Source: Sphingomonas bacterium (GTDB lineage: Bacteria > Pseudomonadota > Alphaproteobacteria > Sphingomonadales > Sphingomonadaceae). Taken from it: 38,329 bases of DNA. The DNA lies in NCBI RefSeq assembly GCF_028289855.1, contig NZ_JAQGKZ010000091.1, forward strand, positions 1 through 38,329, given 5' to 3'. The position numbers and the translations under genes were made by a program. Every line of letters starts with the position of its first letter. The stretch's first letter is position 1. Below, piece by piece: positions 27,067 through 36,106 of this stretch. Under the pieces are notes generated by a model. The model saw only the letters and a list, made by a program, of their open reading frames with translations, searched no databases and had not been told where the DNA came from.

Positions 27067-28476
27067 TTATTTCTGCTCATAGCCCGGAAAAGCCTCATTC
27101 GCCAATTTGCCGCGCGATCGCCGCCGCGTGGCGGTGCGGCTTTCGTTCGGCGCGGTCAGGAACGCCGCGAGAAATGCGAAGGTCGCGGCGATGGCCCCGG
27201 TCCGCATCGGATAATCGCCGCCGCTGTGCAGCATCACCAGCGCCATGAACAACGCCGCGGTCGCCTGTTGCCGCCGCACACGCGACGATTCGTCGCCATT
27301 GCGCCAAATCCCCACCACGCGCACCGCGTACCAGATCAGGAACGCGACGATCAGCGCGATCCCCGCCAGCCCGGCCTCGATCGCGACTTGCGCATAATCG
27401 TGATGCGCCTGGTTCCAATAGCCGAAGTTCAGCGATTGGGCCTTTTCATAGCTTTTGAATACCGGCTCGAAGCTGCCCAACCCCGATCCGAACGGGAAGA
27501 AATCGTGGATGATCCGGCCGAATTGCGGCAGCAGGTTGACCCGCTCCTGCGTATCGGAACCCCATGCGAAACGGCCCGACAGCAACGTGCCGCTCAATAC
27601 CAGGCCGAGCCCGGCGACCAATGCCAGCAGCACAGCTCCGGCGCCACCCAGCACATAGCTGCGCTTCAACCCGACGCGTTCGAGCGGCAGCATCGTCATC
27701 CCGCCAACTAGGGCGATGACCGAGAAGATCGCGCCGGCGCGCGAACTGGTGCCGGCAATACCGAACAAAAGGACGATGACGGCAATTCCGGCGGTCAACA
27801 CGGCGGGCGCCACGATGCGTCCCGTCGTCGCCATCGAATCGCCCAGCCATGCCAGCGCGATGATGATCGCACCGGCCAGGAACAGCGACAGGTGGTTGGC
27901 GTTGGCGAAGAAACCGACGCTCGAATCGCTATTGGTCACGCGATAGAAATAGAGCGCGCTCGACGGCCCCGAGGTCAGCTGGAGCAGACCGAAAATCGCG
28001 CTGATCACCGCTAGTGCGAGCATCGCGCGCAACACCACCGCGCGCCCCGCGAAATCCAGATGCACGCCAAGGAGATACGCCGCCAGCGGCACGAACAATG
28101 CAAGCAGGAAATCGAGCGTCCGGCTCGGCGCCAGGCTGATCGGCAGCCAGGGCTGCACGCCGATTGCGGTGTATACGTCCTGGGCTAGTCCGCGGCCGGG
28201 CAACGCGGTCCACACCGACCATGGCAAGGGAATCAACTGGATCAACGGCAGCGCGAATACGGCGAGCCAAAAGAATAACGCAGGGCGCTCGACCCTGATC
28301 GGCGAACCGTGCCGTCGCCAGAACAGATAGACGAGCGCGATCAGCGCGGCGAGCCGCGGGACGATCGAAGTGCCGACATTGTACCGCGACGCGCCGCCGA
28401 ACAACACGGCGGCCATAAGGAATATCAGCGCGGCGTAGAGTGTGTGCGGCCGGTTGGACCGGAAAAAACTCGGCAT
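27067..28476 (-). CDS. Wzy-like polymerase / O-antigen ligase family membrane protein
   Basis: A 469-residue protein with about ten to twelve membrane helices. The PF04932-type region contains GSGLGSFEPVFKSYEKAQ followed by AHHDYAQVAIEAGLAG, the periplasmic loop pattern of O-antigen ligases and EPS polymerases. With Wza and Wzc directly downstream it is most likely the repeat-unit polymerase. ATG at 28476; first gene of the four-gene export operon, and divergent from a glycosyltransferase across 274 bases. Confidence 0.88.
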   Translation of the reverse strand: MPSFFRSNRPHTLYAALIFLMAAVLFGGASRYNVGTSIVPRLAALIALVYLFWRRHGSPIRVERPALFFWLAVFALPLIQLIPLPWSVWTALPGRGLAQDVYTAIGVQPWLPISLAPSRTLDFLLALFVPLAAYLLGVHLDFAGRAVVLRAMLALAVISAIFGLLQLTSGPSSALYFYRVTNSDSSVGFFANANHLSLFLAGAIIIALAWLGDSMATTGRIVAPAVLTAGIAVIVLLFGIAGTSSRAGAIFSVIALVGGMTMLPLERVGLKRSYVLGGAGAVLLALVAGLGLVLSGTLLSGRFAWGSDTQERVNLLPQFGRIIHDFFPFGSGLGSFEPVFKSYEKAQSLNFGYWNQAHHDYAQVAIEAGLAGIALIVAFLIWYAVRVVGIWRNGDESSRVRRQQATAALFMALVMLHSGGDYPMRTGAIAATFAFLAAFLTAPNESRTATRRRSRGKLANEAFPGYEQK

Positions 28477-28518
28477 AGACGGTCGAATGGCCTCGGGCGC
28501 GCCCCGTGCGCGCGAAGC

Positions 28519-28531
28519 GCTAGGCCCTAGC
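28519..28531. promoter_or_regulatory. perfect CTAG-containing palindrome upstream of the export operon
   Basis: GCTAGG and CCTAGC flank a single central C, about 43 bases upstream of the polymerase start codon in the 274-base divergent gap 28477-28750. Two more CTAG tetramers occur at 28688 and 28693. The gap also holds GTGCGGG/CCCGCAC (28622-28628 with 28641-28647). An operator role is possible but rests only on symmetry and place. Confidence 0.35.
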
Positions 28532-28750
28532 TGCTATGCCCAGCGATGCCAAGCGCAGCAACCATATCCGGCAGTGATCGCTTAACGAAATTCCCGCTAT
28601 CTCCAAGCCGATACGATCCCCGTGCGGGCGAGAGGCCGGTCCCGCACTCGCCGCAAAAATCTTTCGTCTCGGCCCGGTGTCGCAAACCTAGGCTAGTTAT
28701 CAACGACTTACAGGGTTGGCGAAGCGAAGGGTCAGCACTACTGCCGCGTT

Positions 28751-29890
28751 ATGAGTAACATGTGGCCTGCGCCAGTGACACCCGCGAAACGCGGTCGACG
28801 GATTCTGATGCTGCTGACCGATGCCTATGGCGGGCACGGCGGGATCGCGCTCGCCAATCGCGACGCGATCGAGGCGATGTGCCTCAATCCAGCGATCGAG
28901 CAAGTGGTGGCACTGCCGCGCATCGCGAAGCTGCCCTTGTCTGGTAGCTTGCCGGATAAGCTCGACTTCGACCTATCGGCGATCGGCGGAATGCGATCCT
29001 ATTTGCGTGCGATGGCGCGAGCATTGCGTCGCGGCCCGTTCGACATGGTGTTTTGCGGGCACATCAACTTGCTGCCGCTGGCACGTGCGGTCGCGACGTT
29101 GCTGCGCGCGCCGCTGTCGCTGACCATCCACGGGATCGAGGCCTGGAAACCCAGCGAGCGTGCGATCACGCGATGGACGTCCGGGTCGGCCGATTTCATC
29201 ACTGCGGTCAGCGGGGTGACGCTCGAACGGTTTCGATCATGGGCACCATATCCCGACGCGAAATGCGCGGTATTGCCGAACGCGATCCATTTCGACCGGT
29301 TTTCGGTCGGACCGAAGAATGCGGAACTGGAACGGCGCTACGACGTCGAGGGGCGCCGGGTCGTGATGACCTTCGGTCGTCTCGCCGGACAGCACCGCTA
29401 CAAGGGGTTCGACCGAATGCTCGAAGCGCTTGGCGATATGATCGAACTCGTGCCCGACCTCGTCTATATCATTGCAGGGGACGGGGCCGATCGGCAGCGG
29501 CTCGAACGCAAGGCGCTGACCCTCGGTGTTGCCAAACATGTCCGTTTCACCGGCATGGTCGCGGAACACGAAAAGGCCGATCATTTTCGGCTGGCGGATG
29601 TCTATGCGATGCCGAGCCGAGGTGAGGGGTTCGGTTTCGTCCTGCTCGAAGCAATGGCCTGCGGGACGCCGTCGATCGGCAGCACCGAGGATGGCACGCG
29701 CGAAGCGATGCGCGAAGGGCTGTTGGGACCGATCGTCGATCCGCTGGATACGTCGGCGCTGGTGGATGCGGTGGTGTCGAGCCTGGAACGGCCGCGCGCC
29801 ATCCCGCCCGGGCTCGACTATTTCGCGTTTCCCAATTTCGTGACGCGACTGAATACCATAACCGGCGAGGTAATGGCGCGCGCCGCGTAG
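28751..29890 (+). CDS. glycosyltransferase, GT4 family
   Basis: A 379-residue GT-B retaining glycosyltransferase. The N-terminal domain starts RILMLLTDAYGGHGGIALAN; the C-terminal GT1-type domain has MTFGRLAGQHRYKGF, the nucleotide-sugar site, and the EX7E motif Glu292/Glu300 (GEGFGFVLLE), then AMACGTPSIGS. Cytosolic or membrane-associated; would add one sugar to the lipid-linked EPS unit. The only glycosyltransferase of the locus on the plus strand besides the priming enzyme. The ATG at 28751 has no strong ribosome binding site; a second ATG lies nine bases on. Confidence 0.92.
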   Translation: MSNMWPAPVTPAKRGRRILMLLTDAYGGHGGIALANRDAIEAMCLNPAIEQVVALPRIAKLPLSGSLPDKLDFDLSAIGGMRSYLRAMARALRRGPFDMVFCGHINLLPLARAVATLLRAPLSLTIHGIEAWKPSERAITRWTSGSADFITAVSGVTLERFRSWAPYPDAKCAVLPNAIHFDRFSVGPKNAELERRYDVEGRRVVMTFGRLAGQHRYKGFDRMLEALGDMIELVPDLVYIIAGDGADRQRLERKALTLGVAKHVRFTGMVAEHEKADHFRLADVYAMPSRGEGFGFVLLEAMACGTPSIGSTEDGTREAMREGLLGPIVDPLDTSALVDAVVSSLERPRAIPPGLDYFAFPNFVTRLNTITGEVMARAA

Positions 29891-29896
29891 CGCGGT

Positions 29897-29918
29897 GCGG
29901 TCATGCCGGCATGACCGC
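29897..29918. terminator. perfect 22-base palindrome at convergent gene ends
   Basis: The sequence 29897-29918 is fully self-complementary: a 9-bp stem starting GCGGTCATG closes on the loop CCGG. It covers the last codons and stop (…VMPA) of the minus-strand glycosyltransferase and lies 7 bases after the plus-strand glycosyltransferase stop. There is no T run, so it may be a bidirectional attenuator or mRNA 3-prime stabiliser rather than a classical terminator. Confidence 0.5.
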
Positions 29919-31124
29919 GCTCGATAGAATGCTCTCCAGCTGTGCTGCCCCGGCGTCCCAACTCACGCCGGAAATATCCAGATCGGGCGCCGCTGGGCGG
30001 CGTTCGCGCCACATTGCGTAAGCGCCATCGAACGCGTTCATCAGTTGCTCTTCGTCGCGGCAGACGTCGAGATGGCCGCGGACCCGCTTCGCCAGATCGA
30101 CCGTTTCGGGATGTTCTCCAGGAAAGACGATGACCGGCCGGCGGCACGCCATCAGCTCCAGCGCCTTGTGATGGAAGCCGAACTCCGCCCAGAGGTAGCA
30201 GTTCGCCGCCGCGTCGTGGCACAGAGTGGCGAGTTCGCCGTGCGGCACATTGGGCGTTACCGACGTATCGCAAGCGAGCCCCGATTCCTTCACCGCGTCG
30301 GCGATGTCGGCGTAGCTGGCACCGGCATATCGGAACAGCGTCCCGCGCGCGCGGCTGCCGTCGCCCCGATCGACCCATTCGGCGAGGGAATGAAGGAAGC
30401 GGCGTAGAATGTCCGCGCCGTAGGCGCTGCCCACCAGCGTCACGAGGAAGCGGTCGGAGCGCGGCAAGCTGTCGCGCGGCGCCACCATGTCCGGCGCGAC
30501 GCCGGAATAGATCACGTCGCGCGGCTGACCGAACCACCGGGCGGCCGCGTCGCCGTGAAGGACCGCGTTCGTCGTGAGGGCAGTCGCCTTCCGGAAACGT
30601 CGGGCGAGCGCTGCGTGCAATCCGGCCGGCACGTAGTTCGCGAAATTGTCTTTGAAGTCGATCGTCCAAGGCGTCCGCGCGCGCGCCGCCAGTTCTTGAC
30701 CGACCACGAGATTACTGAGGTTCCCGAAGTTCGCCCAAACGATCTCAGGATGAAGCTCCTCAACGATCGTTTTGTATGCAGGCCGGGCGCCGGCGACCCA
30801 GTCCCCCTGCACGCCGCCCTGCGTGAGAATGAGCCCGGCGGTCAGCGCGCGCCGCACTGCGCCGGGCGTCGCATCCGAGCGTTGAACGGACAACATGGTC
30901 TGTGGCTTGAGTGCGCGTTCAACGAGCAGCGGCTCGCGCCAATCGTGGCCGCGAATCCGCTCCGCCAGCACTGTGTCGATCTCGTCCGTCGCCCCGTCGG
31001 GTGCCGGCGCGAGGATGAGGACGGCATGCCCCCGTGCCGCCATCGCCCGCGCGAGCGACGCGACGCGCAAGCCATATACGTGGCCGAGCGACGGGCTCAT
31101 GTCCGATACGAAGACGCAGCGCAT
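29901..31124 (-). CDS. glycosyltransferase, GT4-like
   Basis: A 407-residue protein of GT-B type: N-terminus MRCVFVSDMSPSLGHVYGLRVASLARAMAA-like with the G/H-rich acceptor loop, DFKDNFANYVP in the middle, a linker YSGVAPDM, and a C-terminal domain with CYLWAEFGFHHKALELMACRRPVIVF in place of the standard EX7E wording (Glu in AEFGFHHKALE). Sugar and linkage unknown. Last gene of the long minus-strand operon; its ATG lies three bases after the preceding FkbM stop. Confidence 0.85.
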   Translation of the reverse strand: MRCVFVSDMSPSLGHVYGLRVASLARAMAARGHAVLILAPAPDGATDEIDTVLAERIRGHDWREPLLVERALKPQTMLSVQRSDATPGAVRRALTAGLILTQGGVQGDWVAGARPAYKTIVEELHPEIVWANFGNLSNLVVGQELAARARTPWTIDFKDNFANYVPAGLHAALARRFRKATALTTNAVLHGDAAARWFGQPRDVIYSGVAPDMVAPRDSLPRSDRFLVTLVGSAYGADILRRFLHSLAEWVDRGDGSRARGTLFRYAGASYADIADAVKESGLACDTSVTPNVPHGELATLCHDAAANCYLWAEFGFHHKALELMACRRPVIVFPGEHPETVDLAKRVRGHLDVCRDEEQLMNAFDGAYAMWRERRPAAPDLDISGVSWDAGAAQLESILSSAVMPA

Positions 31125-31127
31125 GGC

Positions 31128-31988
31128 TCAGGGGCGGTCGTAGCTGCGCGGAATGCGCCGTCCGTCGGGCAACGACCGGCCGGCGGGCCAGGCGACGAAG
31201 TTGCACACTTCGTCGGCGCCGCGCGTCAGCGATTCGAGCGGACGCAATTCGCCCTGATGGGCGATGGTGAACAGCGTGTAGCCGGCGCCGAGGCTGTCGA
31301 AGAACGCGATCGAGCGGCGCAGCACGTCTTCCTCATACGCCTCGAACACCACGACCGGCTTGCATCGTCGGATCGTTTCGCGACCGCCCGCGAGCACGAC
31401 GTCTTCGAATCCTTCGACATCGATCTTGATCAAATCCACCGATTCGCCCGCAAACTCCAAGTCGAGGGTGGTCATCGGAACGCTCAGCGTGGTCGCGTCA
31501 TGCTCGCTGCCGCTACCCGCGAACGACGACCGGTCGACTTGCGCGCGGAGCTTGAACTCGGCGGTCCCGGCTTCGGCGCCGACCGCCTTCGGGACGATCC
31601 GGACGCCAGTAAAGTGCGCTGCGACCTGGTCGAGATAGGGCTGACACAGCGAAAGCGGCTCGAACGTCACGATTCGCGCGTCGGGGGCGACGCCGGCCAT
31701 TAACGCGGTGGTGTAGCCGATATTGCCGCCGACATCTGCGATCATCCGCGCGCCCTTTGCCGCGAAGGCGAGGACGTCGTCCTCGACAGCCTGGTGGGTG
31801 TAGTAGCCATAGACGGCGAGCGGATAGAAGACGTTGAGCGCGAGATCCCCGCGCAGGATGAAGCCGTTGGCCTTCAGCGTTGCCGGATAGCGTCCCAGGC
31901 CCGGCACCAGCGGGCGCAGAAGCGTGACCAGACGGTGGCCACCCCGGGGCGCCGCGCGCGCGACGCGCATGATAGCGGATGCGAGCAT
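31128..31988 (-). CDS. FkbM family methyltransferase
   Basis: A 286-residue SAM-dependent O-methyltransferase. SAM motif IADVGGNIGYTT at about 83-94, then IVTFEPL, and the family motif IKIDVEGFEDVVLAGG near 187. The ATG at 31988 is seven bases after the stop of the upstream FkbM gene. Residues 1-80 are variable and probably fix the acceptor. It would methylate a hydroxyl of an EPS sugar, judged by its place between glycosyltransferase and amidotransferase genes. Confidence 0.88.
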   Translation of the reverse strand: MLASAIMRVARAAPRGGHRLVTLLRPLVPGLGRYPATLKANGFILRGDLALNVFYPLAVYGYYTHQAVEDDVLAFAAKGARMIADVGGNIGYTTALMAGVAPDARIVTFEPLSLCQPYLDQVAAHFTGVRIVPKAVGAEAGTAEFKLRAQVDRSSFAGSGSEHDATTLSVPMTTLDLEFAGESVDLIKIDVEGFEDVVLAGGRETIRRCKPVVVFEAYEEDVLRRSIAFFDSLGAGYTLFTIAHQGELRPLESLTRGADEVCNFVAWPAGRSLPDGRRIPRSYDRP

Positions 31989-31995
31989 GCCGCCG

Positions 31996-32820
31996 TCAGA
32001 GCCCGTAGTCGCGAACGGGGATGTCGCCGCGCGCCATCCGCTCGTCGCTGATGCCGACATACATCGCGAACAAGGTCGTGCAAGAATCGAGATGCACGTC
32101 ATAGACGAGCGGCGTCAGGAAGCCGTTGAACAGGTGGTAGAGCTTGTACGGCAGCTCCTCGAAATATTCGGTCGCTTCCCACAAATAGCGCTTCGACCCG
32201 GTCCACCCGCTGGCGAATTCGAACATGAAGATGTCGATGCGTTGTTCGCTGAGCAGCGTGCGCGCGCCTTCGAGGACGTGAAGGTCGTAGCCCTCGGCAT
32301 CGACCTTCATGAAATTCACATGGTCGATTTTGTTTTCGGCGCACCACAGGTCCAGCGTCGTGATCGGCACCTTGTACGTCGTCGGCTTTTCCCCGGGCAT
32401 TTCCTTCCGCTTCGCCAGGCTGTTGCACATATTGTCGTAATCGTGGAACTCGAGCTCGCCCGGTTCGGTCGATAGCCCCTGATTGACGAAGGTGATGCGA
32501 TTGTCGCCGGCATAATCCCGGTCGTAACTGGCACGCGCGAACCGCGAGGGGTCGAAGCCGATTACGCGCGCCTTGGGCCGCTCCTTGAGGATTTCGGCGG
32601 TGGACGCGCCATCGTGGAATCCCACGTCGATCGCTACCGGCGTATCGTCCATCAACGTCGCCAGCCAGCGCTCGCCGTTTGTGTCGCCGTTGAGCGAATA
32701 GTTGCGCACAACCACGTCGAACTTGCGCCCGAAGCGGATCATGCGCCGCGCAATGCTCGCCCCCACGGGGTTCCAGAACAGTTTTTGCAGCAGGTGATGG
32801 CGGGTCGTCGTCTTCAACAT
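31996..32820 (-). CDS. FkbM family methyltransferase
   Basis: A 274-residue SAM-dependent methyltransferase, distinct from its neighbour. SAM motif AIDVGFHDGAS at about 63-73, VIGFDPS, and FMKVDAEGYDLHVLEGA near 168-185. The ATG at 32820 follows the amidotransferase stop by 24 bases. The motif-I wording (VGFHDG rather than VGANIG) marks it as another subgroup, so it probably acts on a different position or sugar. Confidence 0.87.
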   Translation of the reverse strand: MLKTTTRHHLLQKLFWNPVGASIARRMIRFGRKFDVVVRNYSLNGDTNGERWLATLMDDTPVAIDVGFHDGASTAEILKERPKARVIGFDPSRFARASYDRDYAGDNRITFVNQGLSTEPGELEFHDYDNMCNSLAKRKEMPGEKPTTYKVPITTLDLWCAENKIDHVNFMKVDAEGYDLHVLEGARTLLSEQRIDIFMFEFASGWTGSKRYLWEATEYFEELPYKLYHLFNGFLTPLVYDVHLDSCTTLFAMYVGISDERMARGDIPVRDYGL

Positions 32821-32844
32821 GTACGTAAAATCCAGTTACAGGGC

Positions 32845-34764
32845 TCAGGCCGCGCTGCGCAGATCGGGCGTGGCGGGCGCGGCAATCCGGCCGAGGAATT
32901 CGCGGCGCCAGCTTTCGATGATGAACGGCTGCCACAACGTCCAACCCAGCCCGTCCTCGCCTTGCTCGACGCGAGTCAGCATCCGGTCCCAATAGCCCGC
33001 CATCCAGAACGGCGACTGGCGGAAGCTGTCCGACGCGAAGATGTCGCGCACTTGTCCGATCATGCGCGGCGACTTGAACCACAGGTCCTGCGGCGGATTG
33101 AAGCCCTGCTTGCGCCAGCGCGTGCGGATTTCCTCGGGCAGCACGCCGCGCATGCTCTCGCGCAGCAGCCGCTTGGTCTGGATTTCGCCCATCAGCAGAT
33201 GCGGCGGGAGCGACAGAGCGAAGTCCGCGAGGCGGTGATCGCAGAACGGCAGCCGCACCTCGCGCGAATGCGCCATCGAATTACGGTCGCCATAGCGCAG
33301 CAGCGTGGTCAGGAAGCCGCCGAAACTATCCTCCGTCAGCGCGCTGGACAGCGCATTGAAGCCGGGAATCCGCGTGCGGCCATTCTCCACCATGATGCGC
33401 TGCGCGACGCCCGGTTCGATCGCGTAATACATGCTCGATCCGGCGCCAAGCCGGTTGGCGAGCAGGTGGCGGAGCCGGAAGGGCAGGCGGTCGCGCAAGG
33501 GTCGCGACGTTCCGTTGAGCGCGCCGCCATAGCGCGCCCGGATCTCGGGCAATTCGCGCTCCAGCCGGGCGGTGTCGCCGGTCTCCTGCAACGCCGCGAC
33601 ATACTGGCCGAAATATGTTTCGTACCCGCCGAGCAGTTCGTCCGCCCCCTGTCCGTCGAGCAGCACGGTGACGTTATGCTGCCTGGCGAGATCGAACACG
33701 CACCATTGCGCGAACTGGCTCGATCCGCCCGTCGGCAGCTCGTTGTGCCAGATGAAGCGCGGCAGATCGTCGAGCAGCCGGTCGACCGTGGGCTCGACCA
33801 AGTGACTCTTCACCCGCGCCGCGTCGATCACGACCTTGGCATAGTGGAACTCGTCCGCCGGCGTGCCGGGAAAGTGGCCGGTGAAGGTGTTGTATTCGGC
33901 GTCGTCCCCGATCAGCCCGCGGGCGATGCACACGATCGCGCTCGAATCGAGCCCGCCCGACAGGCACGACCCGACCGGCACGTCGCTGCGCAGCCGGATG
34001 CGCACCGAATCGGTCAGCAGTTCGCGGAATTCGGCAAAAATATCGGCGTCGCTCGCGTTTGCTCGATCGGCGTTGGCGCGTGGCGCGTAATAGCGCCAGA
34101 ACTCGGGCCGCAGCGTGTCGAGGTCGAACGCCACCGCTTCGCCGGGCAGCAACTGCTGGACGTCGCCGAACACGGTTTGCCGGTCGGCGTCGAGGCCGGT
34201 GCTGGGATTGCACGCCGCGCGCAAGAGGCGAAGCTCGTCATACTCGTGCCCGACCCCGGGCAGGCTGAGCAGTGCCTTGTATTCGGAGCCGAAGATGAAC
34301 GCGTCCGGTCGTGAGACGAACAGGAACGGCTTCTCGCCGTAGCGGTCGCGCGCGCCGAGCACCGTCCGCTTGGCGCGGTCGAGCAGCATGAAGGCGAACA
34401 TGCCGTTGAGCCGGTCGAGCACGCCGCGGCCCCATGCGCGGTAGCCCTCGATGATGACTTCGCTGTCGCTTTCCGACACGAAGCAGGCGCCGAGCGCGAT
34501 CAACTCGCGCTTCAACTCGATATAATTGTAGATTTCGCCGTTGAAGATCAGCGCGAAGTGGCCGTCAGGCGACAGCATCGGCTGGTCGCCGGCATGGCTG
34601 AGGTCGATGATCGACAGACGGCGATGGCCCAGCCAGACGCCCGCCCCCTCGTCCTGCCATTCGCCCTCGCCGTCGGGTCCGCGATGCGCGAGGCTGTCGA
34701 GCGCGGCGCGATAGCGCGCCACTTCGATCGGCCGTTTCGCCACCACGCCCAATATTCCGCACAT
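32845..34764 (-). CDS. asparagine synthetase-type amidotransferase (second copy)
   Basis: A 639-residue enzyme with Cys2 (MCGILGVV), HRGPDGEG, FNGEIYNY in the glutaminase domain and the PP-loop SGGLDSSA at 269-276 in the synthetase domain. It is only moderately similar to the copy at 15326 by eye, and its N-terminal and middle parts differ in wording. Placed one base after the Wzx stop inside an EPS operon, it is very likely a sugar-modifying amidotransferase of the WbpS/WbtH kind, turning a uronate carboxylate to an amide with glutamine and ATP. An intact glutaminase site argues for genuine nitrogen transfer. Confidence 0.92.
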   Translation of the reverse strand: MCGILGVVAKRPIEVARYRAALDSLAHRGPDGEGEWQDEGAGVWLGHRRLSIIDLSHAGDQPMLSPDGHFALIFNGEIYNYIELKRELIALGACFVSESDSEVIIEGYRAWGRGVLDRLNGMFAFMLLDRAKRTVLGARDRYGEKPFLFVSRPDAFIFGSEYKALLSLPGVGHEYDELRLLRAACNPSTGLDADRQTVFGDVQQLLPGEAVAFDLDTLRPEFWRYYAPRANADRANASDADIFAEFRELLTDSVRIRLRSDVPVGSCLSGGLDSSAIVCIARGLIGDDAEYNTFTGHFPGTPADEFHYAKVVIDAARVKSHLVEPTVDRLLDDLPRFIWHNELPTGGSSQFAQWCVFDLARQHNVTVLLDGQGADELLGGYETYFGQYVAALQETGDTARLERELPEIRARYGGALNGTSRPLRDRLPFRLRHLLANRLGAGSSMYYAIEPGVAQRIMVENGRTRIPGFNALSSALTEDSFGGFLTTLLRYGDRNSMAHSREVRLPFCDHRLADFALSLPPHLLMGEIQTKRLLRESMRGVLPEEIRTRWRKQGFNPPQDLWFKSPRMIGQVRDIFASDSFRQSPFWMAGYWDRMLTRVEQGEDGLGWTLWQPFIIESWRREFLGRIAAPATPDLRSAA

Positions 34765-34765
34765 G

Positions 34766-36106
34766 TTACGCCGTCTCCACCGGTCGCGCGCGCGTATCGC
34801 CCGGTGGGGGCACGAACACCGCGATCAGCGCCGCCGTTACCACCCACGCCGTCAACTGAATATAGCCGAGAAGCGCGCCGGTCAGCGTTTGCGCGAACCA
34901 CAACGTCCCGCCCACCGCGATCAGTGCGAACGGCACGAACAGCCCGAGTTGTAGCCACATCCGCCCGCTTGCGACCAGTTCCTGCTGCCGCGCGGTGACG
35001 TAGGCGGTCGGCACCAATGCGATCAGGAAGAGCCCGAATAGGAAGCTCTGCCCGCGAAAGGCGGGGCCGTAGAGCGCGAGGATCAGGCTGGAGCCGAGGA
35101 TAGCGACGATCGAGAAAGCGAGCGCCACCACCAGATTGAGCCAGATGTGATAGCGCTGCAGGCGCCGCGTCTGGGCGTGATCGTCATCGCCGAGATAGCG
35201 CCCCAGCATCGGCACGATCGCACTCGCCAGCGAGGCCATGATGACCAGGATCGGGGAGCGCCATTGCAGCCCGGTATTGATGATCGCCAAGTCTTTCAAT
35301 CCGAGCGGCTGGCGGGTCAGATAGTAATTGCCGATCCACACCGACACGCCGGTCACCACCGACAGCAACCCGCTGGGTAGCGAGAAATCGACGATCACGC
35401 GCGCGGAGCCCCATGCCTGGTGGAAGTCGGTGTCGGCGACCAGCCGCCGGCTGATCGCGCGCGCCGGGATCGCCACCGCGATCAGGCGGAACACCGCGCC
35501 GCCTGCGACCACCGCGAGCACCGCGGTCAGCGTCGGCGAATAGAGCAGCACCGGGATCAGCGCGGCGACCGACAACAGAGCGGTCGCGACCCGCGCGATC
35601 GCCAGCGTCCGGAACCGCTCGCTCGCCTGAAGCAGCGCATCGCTCAACCCCGCCTGGACCGAGGCGAGCAGGATCACCCCGCCGAGCACGATCGGCCAGC
35701 CGAAACCGCCCGTCGTGAACAGCCAGCGCGACAGCGGCCCGGCGAAAATGACCGCGATGGCCAGCGCGGCGATTGTCGTCGCCAGCGTCAGCCGCCGCCC
35801 GAGCAGGACGACCGCGCCCGCCTTCGCCGGGTCGCGCGTCTGGAACCGCGACACGAAATAGATCACCGAGTAGGGCAGTTGCAGGCTGACGATCGGCGCG
35901 AGCAAGCTGATCGTCGAAAACAGCAGGGCGTAACGCCCGTAATTGTCGATATCGATCGCGCGCGCGATCAATACGGTCTGGGCGAGTGCGGTGACACGCT
36001 CGATCAGCGATGACGCGAACAGCCACCCCGCGCCGCGCAACCACCCTGCTACCGGGCTGTCGCTGCGCCAGTAGCTCGGGCTGAACAGCTTGCCGATCGC
36101 GGTCAT
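34766..36106 (-). CDS. Wzx-type oligosaccharide flippase
   Basis: A 446-residue polytopic protein (about twelve to fourteen helices) of the MOP/polysaccharide-synthase superfamily, which moves undecaprenyl-linked repeat units across the inner membrane. The N-terminus has AGWLFASSLIERVTALAQTVLIARAID and DNYGRYALLFS, the usual first-helix pattern. The start at 36106 makes an ATGA overlap with the upstream glycosyltransferase stop; an in-frame extension of 22 residues is not protein-like. With the Wzy-like polymerase and Wza/Wzc it completes a Wzx/Wzy pathway. Confidence 0.92.
   Translation of the reverse strand: MTAIGKLFSPSYWRSDSPVAGWLRGAGWLFASSLIERVTALAQTVLIARAIDIDNYGRYALLFSTISLLAPIVSLQLPYSVIYFVSRFQTRDPAKAGAVVLLGRRLTLATTIAALAIAVIFAGPLSRWLFTTGGFGWPIVLGGVILLASVQAGLSDALLQASERFRTLAIARVATALLSVAALIPVLLYSPTLTAVLAVVAGGAVFRLIAVAIPARAISRRLVADTDFHQAWGSARVIVDFSLPSGLLSVVTGVSVWIGNYYLTRQPLGLKDLAIINTGLQWRSPILVIMASLASAIVPMLGRYLGDDDHAQTRRLQRYHIWLNLVVALAFSIVAILGSSLILALYGPAFRGQSFLFGLFLIALVPTAYVTARQQELVASGRMWLQLGLFVPFALIAVGGTLWFAQTLTGALLGYIQLTAWVVTAALIAVFVPPPGDTRARPVETA

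Noticed and set aside
28546..28758. 70-codon plus-strand open frame in the gap before the glycosyltransferase
   Set aside because: No ribosome binding site, overlap into the next gene in another frame, and a translation without signal, helix or domain pattern.
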